From JAJDIA01 sp031555505 (GTDB lineage Bacteria; Bacteroidota; Bacteroidia; Bacteroidales; Tannerellaceae), in NCBI GenBank assembly GCA_031555505.1, contig JAVBUH010000007.1:1-64000 (forward strand): a stretch of 64,000 nucleotides of DNA, given 5' to 3'. Made by a program: the position numbers and the translations under genes. Shown one piece after another: positions 34,596 to 43,678 of the stretch; position 1 is the first letter of the stretch, and every line of letters begins with the position of its first letter. A model generated the notes under the pieces. It had not been told where the DNA came from, ran no database searches, and saw nothing but the letters and a program-made list of their open reading frames with translations.

Positions 34596-36431
34596 TCAGC
34601 GACTGCCCAGATCGTCGTAGAGCGTTTGGAGGAGCGCTTTGCCTTTGCGAATACGGCGGCCGCCACCTTCGACAGGATCGTCGAGCAGGGTTTGGAGGCT
34701 TTCGTTGTCAAAGACGGAGACACCGGTAGCGTCTATAAAACCAAAACTATTGGGGAAGGTATAAAAAGCATAATGAGGGACCGTGGGATCAAAGATGTCT
34801 TTGCTGAAGGTGAAGCCGGCCACCGGAAGGTTCAGTTGCCGCAGCAAGGTGGCAGCCAGGTCGGTTTGCATCGCCAGCGTATCGATCCGCATGGGACGCT
34901 TCACAGCGCCACCAATCCAGAGCATGGGGATGTGGAAACGTTGGGGAGCAAACTCTTTTACCGTATCGGGATACCGAAAGCCATGGTCGGATACGAGGAT
35001 CACCAGTGTATTTTGCCAGGCAGGCAGCGCCTTCATCTGGTCGATAAACTTCCCCAGGCAGCTATCCGTAAAAGCTACGGAGTTGAGGTACGGATTCTCC
35101 AGGCGTGTATATGGCACCTCAAAAGGCTCATGGCTGCTAAGCGTAAGGAACGTGGTAAGCCAAGGTGTCGCAGCAGTACGTTGGCTGATCGATTCGAAGA
35201 GATGAGCGAAGGTCACATCATCGTTAGCCCCCCATTTACTCAGGCGCGTATCGAGCGGGAAATCACGGTCGGCAGTGATCCGGTTATAGCCCGAACTGAA
35301 AAAGTAGCTTTGCATATTGGTGAAGTTGATATCACCGCCATAGAGCATATCCGCCTCATAGCCCACCTGCCCCAACGATTTGGCAATGGAAGGAAGTGTC
35401 TGGCTCTTGGCCGGGAATTTCATGATCGAGGTGGTGGGTTGTGCCGGGTAACCGTTCAGCACTGACACCAGTCCGCGGTCCGTACGGAAAGAGTTGGCAT
35501 ACATATTGGTGAACAAGATCCCTTCTTTGGAAAGCTTGTTCAATTGAGGCGTCACGCCCGGCTGTCCACCCAACGCTTCAATGGCATTAGCCGTGACACT
35601 TTCAAGCAGGATGATCAGGATATTCGGGCGGGAAGTTTTCAGCAGTTGTGTTTCCGTATCAGGCGCAGACGTGGGAACATAAAGCAGGCTATCTACCGTA
35701 GCCTTCCGCTCGGCTTCAGGCAAATAGTCAAACTGCGCGGCGAAATTATGCTGCTTAGCCAATGAAGCGATCAGGCTGAAACAAGGGTTGATAGCGGCAT
35801 GATTCAAAAATTGGTTCTTGCTGAAATACACCATTCCCACATTGGCCGTTGAGGTAGTGACGCCCCCCCGGATCGGCAGAAACAGCGTACCACCCAGCAA
35901 GATTACCACCACCGTGCTCCACAGGCGGTTGCCCACCTTCTTTTCGGGGGTATGCGTCAGGACCAACCGGTCGATAAACCACCAGATCGCAAACACCGAA
36001 ACAGCGAACATAAGGAACTGTTTGACAAACGTCTGCCAGGGAATACTGGCCAATGCATCTTTAGGCGATTGCAGATAGAACAGCGGCGTAGCATCCAACC
36101 GGAATTTCCAGTAATGATACAAGGCTATATCAACGGCAAAGATGAGCGACACCAGGATGGCCACTACCCACACATAGCCACGCATCACCTTATGCAACCA
36201 GACGCCCGGCCGCCAAACAGACCACAACACACAGAGCAGCGGAAAAACAGTAAGGTATCCGGCCACCGTACAATCGAGCAGGATACCATGGCGGATCACT
36301 TCCAGCCAGGCTTCGGGCGACACGCCTTCGGCCATGGCAAGGTGGTAGAGCATGAACATCGGCCGCTGAAAAGCAAATACCGGCAACCATACCACAAAGA
36401 AAAGAAAGAGGAAGAATACCCGCTGTCTCAT
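34596..36431 (-). CDS. LtaS-like (sulfatase-fold) phosphoglycerol/phosphoethanolamine transferase
   Basis: This 611-residue protein has five N-terminal transmembrane helices (about residues 1-190) and a periplasmic sulfatase-fold domain (260-530). Key residues visible: the metal glutamate in ILLESV, the catalytic threonine in SFRTDRG, GGDINFTNM, and the HG metal pair in VSDHGFRYP. LtaS-type enzymes transfer phosphoglycerol from phosphatidylglycerol; Gram-negative relatives decorate periplasmic glycans or lipid A. A DAG kinase is encoded nearby, which would recycle the diacylglycerol by-product. The acceptor is unknown. 12 nt separate it from the ABC-F gene upstream. Confidence 0.88.
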   Translation of the reverse strand: MRQRVFFLFLFFVVWLPVFAFQRPMFMLYHLAMAEGVSPEAWLEVIRHGILLDCTVAGYLTVFPLLCVLWSVWRPGVWLHKVMRGYVWVVAILVSLIFAVDIALYHYWKFRLDATPLFYLQSPKDALASIPWQTFVKQFLMFAVSVFAIWWFIDRLVLTHTPEKKVGNRLWSTVVVILLGGTLFLPIRGGVTTSTANVGMVYFSKNQFLNHAAINPCFSLIASLAKQHNFAAQFDYLPEAERKATVDSLLYVPTSAPDTETQLLKTSRPNILIILLESVTANAIEALGGQPGVTPQLNKLSKEGILFTNMYANSFRTDRGLVSVLNGYPAQPTTSIMKFPAKSQTLPSIAKSLGQVGYEADMLYGGDINFTNMQSYFFSSGYNRITADRDFPLDTRLSKWGANDDVTFAHLFESISQRTAATPWLTTFLTLSSHEPFEVPYTRLENPYLNSVAFTDSCLGKFIDQMKALPAWQNTLVILVSDHGFRYPDTVKEFAPQRFHIPMLWIGGAVKRPMRIDTLAMQTDLAATLLRQLNLPVAGFTFSKDIFDPTVPHYAFYTFPNSFGFIDATGVSVFDNESLQTLLDDPVEGGGRRIRKGKALLQTLYDDLGSR

Positions 36432-36443
36432 AGCCTGTACGGT

Positions 36444-38057
36444 TTATCGGTAGAACTTCTCGCGCAGCTCAGCTACGATCGGATCAGTAATATAATCGTC
36501 GTATTCCATCATCTTGTCAATGATTCCATTCGGGGTGAGTTCAATGATACGGTTGGCCACCGTCTGGATAAACTCGTGGTCATGGCTGGAGAACAGCAGA
36601 TTACCACGGAAGCCCTTCAGCGTATTGTTGAATGCCTGGATGGATTCCAGGTCGAGGTGGTTGGTCGGCGTATCGAGCACCAACACATTGGCATCGGTCA
36701 GCATCATCCGTGAGATCATACAACGCATCTTCTCGCCCCCAGACAGCACGCTCACTTTCTTCAGCAATTCTTCGCCGGAGAAAAGCATACGGCCGAGGAA
36801 GCCCTTGAGGAACACTTCGTTCGTATCGGGCGAGAACTGGCACAGCCAATCCAGGATATTGTAGTCGGAATTGAAGTAAGGCGAGTTGTCGAGCGGCAGA
36901 TACGACGTGGTGATCGTCTGCCCCCACTGGAACGTTCCGGCATCGGGCTGTTCTTCGCCGTTGATGATCTGGAAGAAGGCCGTCATGGCACGCGGGTCGC
37001 GGCTGAGGAACACGATCTTGTCGTCTTTCTCCACATTGAAGTTGAGATCCTGGAACAAGGTCTGCCCGTCGATCTTCCTGGTCAGCCCTTTCACCTCGAG
37101 TATCTGGTTACCCGGTTCGCGGTTCGGCGTGAACAGGATACCCGGATAGCGGCGCGACGAGGGCTTGATCTCTTCGATATTCAGTTTCTCAATCATCTTC
37201 TTGCGGCTCGTAGTCTGTTTGGACTTGGCTACGTTGGCACTGAAACGGCGGATAAATTCTTCCAATTCCTTCTTCTTCTCTTCGGCCTTCTTGTTCTGAT
37301 TCTGCTGCTGGCGGAGGGCCAACTGGCTGGATTCGTACCAGAAACTGTAATTACCGGCAAAGAGCTGGATCTTGCCGAAGTCGATATCCACGGTATGTGT
37401 ACAAACGGAGTCAAGGAAGTGACGGTCGTGGCTTACCACCAACACCGTATTCTCGAAGTTAGACAGGTAGTTCTCCAACCAGGAAACCGTTTCAAGGTCG
37501 AGGTCGTTGGTAGGCTCATCAAGCAACAGGTTGTCGGGCTTGCCATACAGGGCGCGAGCCAGCAGTACACGTACCTTTTGTTTACCGCTCAGGTCTTTCA
37601 TCAGGTTGTAGTGCAGGTCTTCCTTGATACCGAGGCCACTCAGCAGGCTGGCGGCGTCGCTTTCGGCATTCCAGCCTTCCATCTCGGCAAATTTTTCTTC
37701 CAGTTCCGATACGCGGATACCGTCTTCGTCGCTGAAATCGGGTTTCGCATACAGTGCGTTTTTCTCGCTCATTACGTCCCACAAGGTGGTATGTCCCATC
37801 AATACGGTATCCAATACCGTGTATTCGTCGAAAGCAAAGTGGTCCTGGCTAAGCACCGACAGGCGTTCGCCGGGTGCCAGCGTGACCGATCCCCGGGTAG
37901 GGTCCAGGTCCTTGCTGATAATCCGGAGGAAGGTGGATTTACCGGCGCCATTGGCACCGATGATGCCGTAGCAATTGCCCGACGTGAATTTCAAATTAAC
38001 ATCCTGAAAAAGGGTACGTTTTCCAAACTGGAGGTCTAATCCGCTTACTGTAATCAT
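36444..38057 (-). CDS. ABC-F ATP-binding protein (YbiT-like) with degenerate second ATP site
   Basis: This 537-residue soluble protein is taken from ATG 38057 (MITVSGLDLQFG). NBD1 is intact: Walker A GANGAGKST (34-42), signature LSGKQ, Walker B LLLDEPTND. A charged linker (LRQQQNQNKKAEEKKKELEEF) leads to NBD2, whose P-loop is replaced by FLSRDPRAM (350-358) with no lysine, and whose catalytic Glu is Thr (LDTPTN, T463). The signature LSGGEKMR is intact. ABC-F proteins act on ribosomes, gating elongation or giving antibiotic protection. Losing NBD2 activity would leave one working ATP site. Confidence 0.9.
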   Translation of the reverse strand: MITVSGLDLQFGKRTLFQDVNLKFTSGNCYGIIGANGAGKSTFLRIISKDLDPTRGSVTLAPGERLSVLSQDHFAFDEYTVLDTVLMGHTTLWDVMSEKNALYAKPDFSDEDGIRVSELEEKFAEMEGWNAESDAASLLSGLGIKEDLHYNLMKDLSGKQKVRVLLARALYGKPDNLLLDEPTNDLDLETVSWLENYLSNFENTVLVVSHDRHFLDSVCTHTVDIDFGKIQLFAGNYSFWYESSQLALRQQQNQNKKAEEKKKELEEFIRRFSANVAKSKQTTSRKKMIEKLNIEEIKPSSRRYPGILFTPNREPGNQILEVKGLTRKIDGQTLFQDLNFNVEKDDKIVFLSRDPRAMTAFFQIINGEEQPDAGTFQWGQTITTSYLPLDNSPYFNSDYNILDWLCQFSPDTNEVFLKGFLGRMLFSGEELLKKVSVLSGGEKMRCMISRMMLTDANVLVLDTPTNHLDLESIQAFNNTLKGFRGNLLFSSHDHEFIQTVANRIIELTPNGIIDKMMEYDDYITDPIVAELREKFYR

Positions 38058-38154
38058 GTTCGTTTCTCTACCTATTATTATAAAGTGGGTGCAAAGGTAG
38101 GCAAAATAACCCACAAAGGATAAGAAACCAGACATGATTTAACCGATATAGTCG

Positions 38155-38162
38155 TATATTTG
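38155..38162 (+). promoter_or_regulatory. -7 element before dgkA
   Basis: TATATTTG fits TAnnTTTG, 49 nt before the ATG at 38211. No TTG at -33. Confidence 0.4.
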
Positions 38163-38210
38163 CCGGAGTGAGTAGCAGCACCACCTAAAAGAGTGCGCCC
38201 TTACGTATGT

Positions 38211-38588
38211 ATGAAGAAGAAAGCATTTTCATTTCGTGACCGGGCACAGAGTTTCCGGTATGCGTTTGCCGGTATCGGCCAACTGATACGGCGTGAACAC
38301 AACGCGTGGATACACTGTACGGTGGCTGTGTGTGTGGTTATCGCCGGTTTCCTGTTCCACCTTTCTGCCGGTGAATGGATAGCGATCGTGATAGTGAGCG
38401 GCGCCGTACTGGCCGCCGAAGCCTTAAACTCCTCCATCGAACTGCTGGCCGACCACCTCTCTCCCGCATACAGCGAAGCCATCAAGCACGTCAAAGACAT
38501 GGCCGCCGGCGCCGTACTGCTGCTGGCCATCGCGGCGGCTGTCACCGGCCTGATTATCTTCATACCCAAAATAGCCGGGCTGTTTTAG
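38211..38588 (+). CDS. dgkA: Diacylglycerol kinase family protein (DgkA)
   Basis: This 125-residue membrane protein is taken from ATG 38211 (MKKKAFSFRDRAQSF); a GTG further upstream is less likely. It has three hydrophobic helices, the conserved EALNSSIELLADHL, and KHVKDMAAGAVLL. These are the DgkA catalytic and Mg-ATP residues. The enzyme phosphorylates diacylglycerol (or undecaprenol in Gram-positive relatives). It is divergently placed from the LtaS-like/ABC-F genes and probably removes diacylglycerol made by phosphoglycerol transfer. Confidence 0.9.
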   Translation: MKKKAFSFRDRAQSFRYAFAGIGQLIRREHNAWIHCTVAVCVVIAGFLFHLSAGEWIAIVIVSGAVLAAEALNSSIELLADHLSPAYSEAIKHVKDMAAGAVLLLAIAAAVTGLIIFIPKIAGLF

Positions 38589-38610
38589 TAATAACATCTT
38601 CCTCCCCCCT

Positions 38611-39130
38611 TATACAACTGCTTGCCGCGAATCTGCTTTCACGCTGTCACTTTCTGCATCCACTCAGCAAGTTACGGTGACAGGAGGGCGAGGAAAGCCG
38701 TTCTCACGTCACTGTTGCCATCACTCGGCATGCAGAAGGCCTGTTGTAGACATAAGCAAGGTCTTTTGCTGCCTTCGTTATGTTCTTTTCGTTCCACAAC
38801 TGTGAAGTCCTCGTCCCACAACTGTGAAGTCCCCGTCCCACAGCTGTGAAATCTTCGCTTCACAGCTATGGAACGGAGATTCCGCAACCGTGGAAAGATC
38901 CCTCCGCATTTGTGGAATGATCCCTTCAGCAGTGTGGAGATCGATAAACATCAGCGCGATGGTAATTCATCTTGCAGATGGTTGCCATAGTCGATGCTCA
39001 TGCTAACATGAATTAGTGATAGCAGAAGTGACAGGAGAACGGCTTCCCTCGCCCTCCTGTCACCGTAACTTGCTGAGTGGATGCAGAAAGTGACAGCGTG
39101 AAAGCAGATTCGGAGCAAGGAGTTGTATAC
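38611..39130. repeat. Inverted-repeat element enclosing a 22-bp dyad array
   Basis: Left arm 38611-38712 and right arm about 39028-39130 are inverted copies of each other over about 100 bp with few mismatches (core CTGTCACTTTCTGCA on one arm, TGCAGAAAGTGACAG on the other). A related, shorter element lies at 60661-60804. The interior has no gene and contains the 22-bp dyad array at 38791-38942. No transposase is encoded, so it is at most a non-autonomous element or a very large structured repeat. Confidence 0.75.
38791..38942. repeat. Array of seven dyad units with exact 22-bp period
   Basis: Seven degenerate copies of TTCCACAnnTGTGGAA, each a near-palindrome. The first-half cores start at 38795, 38817, 38839, 38861, 38883, 38905 and 38927: exact steps of 22 bp, about two helical turns. 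This is not a CRISPR (no spacers of constant length between longer repeats). Confidence 0.75.
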
Positions 39131-39192
39131 GGAGAGGTAAGGATTAAAATAATCCGGGGCTTTCTCCGTTAGTAGGGGAAAGAGTTATCGCA

Positions 39193-39759
39193 ATGCGTAT
39201 TATTTTATCTTGTCTATTACTCGTACTGACTTATTCGCTGCCGGCACAAACGGCAACATCTCCCATAGAAGTGACCGGCAGCCGTAAGGCAGTCCGCACC
39301 TCCGGCGATATCCTGATGCTGCTTACACCGGCGGCCAGTCTGGCGGCCACGCTGGCTTTACAGGATTGGGAAGGGTTGAAACAGGGCGCACTGACTGGCG
39401 TCACAGCCATAGGAACCACCATTATACTGAAACAACTGATAGACAAAGAACGGCCTGATGGCAGCGACAACGATTCTTTTCCCTCCATGCACGCCACCGT
39501 TTCCTTTGCCGGTGCCGCCTTTCTGCAGAAACGTTACGGATGGACGTATGGTATTCCCGCCTACCTACTGTCTGCTTATGTAGGCTGGAGCCGGGTATAT
39601 GGCAAGAAGCACGATTGGTGGGATGTGGCGGCAGGCACTGCTATCGGTATCGGCAGCGGCTATATCTTCACCCATCCGTATGCAAAGAAACATCACCTGA
39701 CGATCACCCCCGTAGCAGGAGGAGGACATATAGGCCTGCATGCATCAATGGTGTTCTGA
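39193..39759 (+). CDS. PAP2-family phosphatase
   Basis: This 188-residue exported or membrane-anchored protein has an N-terminal signal sequence. The three PAP2 motifs are KQLIDKERP, PSMHAT and SRVYGKKHDWWDVAAG (K-x6-R-P, P-S-x-H and S-R-x5-H-x3-D), the classic histidine-nucleophile set. Such enzymes dephosphorylate lipid phosphates such as phosphatidic acid, PGP or undecaprenyl pyrophosphate. It is convergent with the permease cluster; the stops at 39759 and 39763 are 3 nt apart. Substrate not determined. Confidence 0.88.
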   Translation: MRIILSCLLLVLTYSLPAQTATSPIEVTGSRKAVRTSGDILMLLTPAASLAATLALQDWEGLKQGALTGVTAIGTTIILKQLIDKERPDGSDNDSFPSMHATVSFAGAAFLQKRYGWTYGIPAYLLSAYVGWSRVYGKKHDWWDVAAGTAIGIGSGYIFTHPYAKKHHLTITPVAGGGHIGLHASMVF

Positions 39760-39762
39760 CCT

Positions 39763-41076
39763 TTATTCGTAATGCAACGCCTCGGCCGGCGGGATGCGGG
39801 AGGCATTACGTGCAGGGATCCAAATGGCAGCAATAATAACAACGGCCATGATGAACCAGGTGGTCGCATTCGTGATCAGGAAACGCAGCACCTTACGATC
39901 AGGCAGGTAAACTGTATGCATGGCAGTCATGCTATCGTCTTTCCCCATTGTTTCGATCAAATCGGCAACCACAAGCTGCGATTCGATAATCATCGCCGGC
40001 ATAGCGGCAAAAGTCAACAGGATCAATCCTTCCATAAAAAAGGCCCCACGGATACCCTTATGCGTGGCTCCCAACGCCATCAGCAGCCCGATCTCGTTCC
40101 GGCGCGTATTGATACGATACCAAAACGTACCCATTACGCACAACAGCATATTAATTAGAAAGAAGGCCATCAGGTAGGTGCGGATACGGATCTCCGTAGT
40201 CCCGCCAAACAACCGGGCAGTATCTTGTTTGATGTCGGCATACGATTGCACACTCAACAGGTAAAAATTCCCGATCCGCAGTGCATCAGCCATATCGGCT
40301 GTAAACCCATCCCGGAAAACCGCATCCGAAATTGAGGCATTGCTGCGGACTGCATAGACCAGGCCTTTCACGCCATTGGCATCCAACTGGTCGGCGCGTA
40401 CAGAATGGGATGAATAAAAAGCATGCTGCGGACGATTGTAATCAAACCGCTTGATATCATCCACCACCCCGACGATCGTATAATGCTTTTCCTGTCGCCA
40501 CCAGTCAACCACTTCTTTGCCTATCGCACTGTGTCCGGGGAAAAGCTGCGCCTCCGCCGAGCGACTCACCACCATCGCATTCGGGATCGTCCAGTCAAAA
40601 TCGTTCATCGATACCGGTTTGCCGTTGCTGGTATATCCGAATACCCGGAAGAAGTCGCCATCCGGACAAGGGGAAAACAGTTGGCCGTTCGCTTGCCGCA
40701 GTGTATCCGACAGCGGGAAGAAAGTACCCCCGGTAAAATTACCGCTCCACAAACGTGAATTACCGGCGGCTACCGAAACCGCTTCCACACCCGGATAGTT
40801 GCGTAAGGTCTGGAGGATACGGACATAGTTGGCATAGGCGGCTTCAGCCGAATCTTCTTCCGCCGCATAATCCGGATGATCCGAAGGATACACCGCCAGG
40901 TTTACCTGCCAGGTATGCGCCGCACTCCGATGGTCGGGGATACTTTTATTATACCCATACACAAAAAAGTAATCCACCATGTACCAGATCAGGCAGAACA
41001 CACACAACAGTTCCACCATTATCCACACATGACTGCGCTTGCGGTTCCACAGTTGCTTGCATATCGTTTTTATCAT
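39763..41076 (-). CDS. FtsX-type ABC permease A5 (pair 5, subfamily A)
   Basis: This 437-residue protein is taken from ATG 41076 (MIKTICKQLWNRKRS). It has an N-terminal helix, a large periplasmic domain (about 40-290), and three C-terminal helices. Subfamily A features: the WNRKRSHVWIMVELL start, the P-x-V-x-V-x-P/Y-x-x-G middle and the ending PPAEALHYE. The FtsX signature is RRNEIGLLMALGATHKG. It is the last gene of the 15-kb operon, 8 nt after B5. It is the most diverged A copy. It would pair with B5 and use the shared ATPase at 47623. Confidence 0.85.
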   Translation of the reverse strand: MIKTICKQLWNRKRSHVWIMVELLCVFCLIWYMVDYFFVYGYNKSIPDHRSAAHTWQVNLAVYPSDHPDYAAEEDSAEAAYANYVRILQTLRNYPGVEAVSVAAGNSRLWSGNFTGGTFFPLSDTLRQANGQLFSPCPDGDFFRVFGYTSNGKPVSMNDFDWTIPNAMVVSRSAEAQLFPGHSAIGKEVVDWWRQEKHYTIVGVVDDIKRFDYNRPQHAFYSSHSVRADQLDANGVKGLVYAVRSNASISDAVFRDGFTADMADALRIGNFYLLSVQSYADIKQDTARLFGGTTEIRIRTYLMAFFLINMLLCVMGTFWYRINTRRNEIGLLMALGATHKGIRGAFFMEGLILLTFAAMPAMIIESQLVVADLIETMGKDDSMTAMHTVYLPDRKVLRFLITNATTWFIMAVVIIAAIWIPARNASRIPPAEALHYE

Positions 41077-41084
41077 AGCCGGTA

Positions 41085-42380
41085 TCAATGAAGGTTTAAC
41101 GAATAAATGATTTCCCTGCGGGATGCCCGCCACGCCGGAATGAACACAGACAACAGATTCAGCACAAAGCAAAAGCCCAGCGCAATCAGGAACACCGGCA
41201 TATTGAGCAACATGGTGGGCGAGAAATCTACCACCGGCCCCTCGGCTGGTGTGAGGATCATCTGTTTACCGATCGTCATAATCCAGTCGTTGCTTAACAG
41301 GATCAGTACATACGAGAACAACAGGCCCACAGCTCCCCCCAACAGGGTAAACAGGAAATTCTCGGCCATCAGTTGTACCAACAGCCGTTCTTTCGGAGCA
41401 CCGAAGGAACGACGTATACCCATCTCGCTCAGGCGGCGCTCCATGCGTGAATCGGCCATGCCCGAGAGGCTGACAGCGGGCACAAGCAACAGCGCCAGGA
41501 AAAGCAGGCCATAGGTGAGGAATATCTTCGAAAAGTCGGGCGCCACATTCGACCAAAAGCGGAACACATGCTCCCAATGCTTGTCGGGTTGCCCGTTCAG
41601 TGTCAGTTCTATGGGTGCATATTGTCCGGCATACCGGCGTACATTCGCCTCTATTTCCTGCTTCAACGCATCCATTTTCGCTGCAGAAGCGGCCAGCATA
41701 TATACCTGCATACGACCCAGCGCGGCTGTCTGTCCAAACCGGCTGTCATAATCAGGGCGTACCGTATAAGGCACCCATAACTGGGCATACGACACTTCAG
41801 TTGCCTGCGACACATCGCTCACTACGCCACACACCCGATACGATTCAAAGTCAAGGCTCACATACTGGCCCACCGCCTCTTCCGCTCCGAATAAGCGCTG
41901 TGCCAGTGTAGAGGAGATAACGGCCGTGCGGATACCCGATTGCAGATCGGCCTCCGTAAACGGTTTCCCTTCGTGGAAACGGAAAGAGAAGACTTTCCAA
42001 AAGTCCGTATCCGTGAACTTCACTGTCACCGGCCACTGGTCCTTACTCCCTTCCGGCTGGATATAATTCACATTGAACGACTGGCAGATACGGCTCACCG
42101 CTTCCACCTCTTTCAGGGAAGAGAAACAGCTTTGCACAAAGGAATGAGAGAGCGAGCCGCTGCTGGAACCTTTTTCGGCATACTTTTCCTGGGCGCTTTT
42201 CACGATCAGCATCCGGTCGCGGTTCGTCTCCGGATAGATATTGGCCACCTTGATGTAATACACGATAGACAGTACCATCACCGCGGCGATGGACAAGCCT
42301 GTCCCGACGATATAGATCGAGCTGAACAGCTTTTCCTGCCGGATCAGGTTCCAGGCTTGTTTGAAGTAGTTTATTAGCAT
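41085..42380 (-). CDS. FtsX-type ABC permease B5 (pair 5, subfamily B)
   Basis: This 431-residue protein is a MacB-like permease (one N-terminal helix, periplasmic core domain, three C-terminal helices). Subfamily B features: MLINYFKQAWNLIRQEKLFSS start and the SAxVSLSGMADSRMERRLSEMGIRRSFGAPKERL motif region. The tail ends YSLNLH instead of the IVDALKDN seen in other B copies, so it is the most diverged B. It lies 14 nt after A4 and 8 nt before A5. Confidence 0.85.
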   Translation of the reverse strand: MLINYFKQAWNLIRQEKLFSSIYIVGTGLSIAAVMVLSIVYYIKVANIYPETNRDRMLIVKSAQEKYAEKGSSSGSLSHSFVQSCFSSLKEVEAVSRICQSFNVNYIQPEGSKDQWPVTVKFTDTDFWKVFSFRFHEGKPFTEADLQSGIRTAVISSTLAQRLFGAEEAVGQYVSLDFESYRVCGVVSDVSQATEVSYAQLWVPYTVRPDYDSRFGQTAALGRMQVYMLAASAAKMDALKQEIEANVRRYAGQYAPIELTLNGQPDKHWEHVFRFWSNVAPDFSKIFLTYGLLFLALLLVPAVSLSGMADSRMERRLSEMGIRRSFGAPKERLLVQLMAENFLFTLLGGAVGLLFSYVLILLSNDWIMTIGKQMILTPAEGPVVDFSPTMLLNMPVFLIALGFCFVLNLLSVFIPAWRASRREIIYSLNLH

Positions 42381-42394
42381 CGTTAGTTAATTGA

Positions 42395-43651
42395 TTATTC
42401 ATAATGCAGCGCCTCTGCCGGTTGGACCGTAGCCGCCTGCCGGGCAGGATACCAGATACCAATGATGATCATCAGCGCCATCAGCCCGAAGGTGATCAGG
42501 GTACCGGCCAGGAAGCGGAGGACCGTAAAATCAACACGTCCCACCTCAACCACCTCTGCCAGTCCGAGGTTCAGGCAAATAATAGCGGAAGGGATCGTAG
42601 CCAGTCCCAACAGGATCATCCCCTCCTCGATCAGGATGGCGATCAGGCTGCGGGGCGTGCCGCCGAGGGCTACACGCAAGCCCATCTCTCCTTTCCGGGC
42701 TTCGGTGCGTACCCAGAAGGTGCCGATGATACCCAGGAAGATATTCAGCAGCAGGAAGAAGAGGACGGCCAGTTGGGTATGCAGTGCGTTGCTGTCGTCG
42801 CCCACAAAATAGTCGTGGAAAGATTCGACGGTCCGGATGTCCAACAGATAGACATTCCCTACCGAAAGTTGCGCATCCATGTCAGCCCGGAAACGTTTGG
42901 CAAAGTCTTTATCGGCATCGGGTGCAACACGAATACACAAGTCGATCGCATATACATCCTCCGGTTTGGCTCCGGCCATGATAGCCGGGGTCAGTATGTC
43001 ATAGAACGCATAATCGGCTTTGTGGTATTCGGTATACCGCAATTTTTGGGTGACGGCGGCGACCGATCTATACCGTTCGGTATTCTCTTTGTCCTGCGGA
43101 TAATGCAGGAGTTGGCCAATTCCCGAAGAGTTGCCGAAAAGGGTAGCTTCCATATCTTCGGTGATCACGAAAGTCTTCTCATTCAGGCCATCGATAGGGA
43201 TATCGCGTCCATCTTTGCCCTTGATGTTGAATACCCGGAAATAATCGGGTGTCACCGTCAGCAGGCGGCCCGGAATATAGTTGGCGGTGTCGGCGCCCAC
43301 TTGTCGTCCGCGCCTGTTCTGGCAATACGGATAAGCGGCGCGGGAATACGATACTGCTTCCACGCCGGGATAGGTACGGATTCGGTCGGCGATGGTTAAC
43401 AGGTCTTCACCTGTTGTGGTAGCCTTCCTGTCCAACGGGATATACCCTTCGCTTTCGTTCCCTTTTTCAGACAAGGCAATATAATAGGTATGCTCCGTAT
43501 CGTACCCTTTGGGCGACGTAAGCGTATAGCCGGTCACCAACAGATAATCTACAATATACCAGAGAAACACCGACACGAGTAATAACTCTACCCAAATCCA
43601 CGCGTTCGTCTTTCGCTGGTTCCAGATGATAGAAAATAAATGTCTGATCAT
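42395..43651 (-). CDS. FtsX-type ABC permease A4 (pair 4, subfamily A)
   Basis: This 418-residue permease has the A-subfamily start WNQRKTNAWIWVELLLVSVFLWYIVDY, a periplasmic domain containing TTTGEDLLTIADRIRTYPGVEAVSYSRAAYPY, the FtsX segment RKGEMGLRVALGGTPRS and the ending QPAEALHYE. It is closest to A3 by eye. Together with B4 (27 nt upstream) it should form a heterodimeric channel lacking a fused NBD. Confidence 0.87.
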   Translation of the reverse strand: MIRHLFSIIWNQRKTNAWIWVELLLVSVFLWYIVDYLLVTGYTLTSPKGYDTEHTYYIALSEKGNESEGYIPLDRKATTTGEDLLTIADRIRTYPGVEAVSYSRAAYPYCQNRRGRQVGADTANYIPGRLLTVTPDYFRVFNIKGKDGRDIPIDGLNEKTFVITEDMEATLFGNSSGIGQLLHYPQDKENTERYRSVAAVTQKLRYTEYHKADYAFYDILTPAIMAGAKPEDVYAIDLCIRVAPDADKDFAKRFRADMDAQLSVGNVYLLDIRTVESFHDYFVGDDSNALHTQLAVLFFLLLNIFLGIIGTFWVRTEARKGEMGLRVALGGTPRSLIAILIEEGMILLGLATIPSAIICLNLGLAEVVEVGRVDFTVLRFLAGTLITFGLMALMIIIGIWYPARQAATVQPAEALHYE

Positions 43652-43678
43652 AATTCGTATAGATTAGAGTAGTGAGTA

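Noticed and set aside
34452..35465. 337-codon plus-strand frame
   Set aside because: Antisense to the LtaS-like gene and to the start of the nitroreductase gene; no family features.
38791..38942. CRISPR array
   Set aside because: Units are short near-palindromes in direct 22-bp steps without constant longer repeats and variable spacers; no cas genes in the window.
38611..39130. Insertion sequence
   Set aside because: Despite the long inverted ends there is no transposase frame inside or beside it; treated as a non-autonomous or structural repeat.
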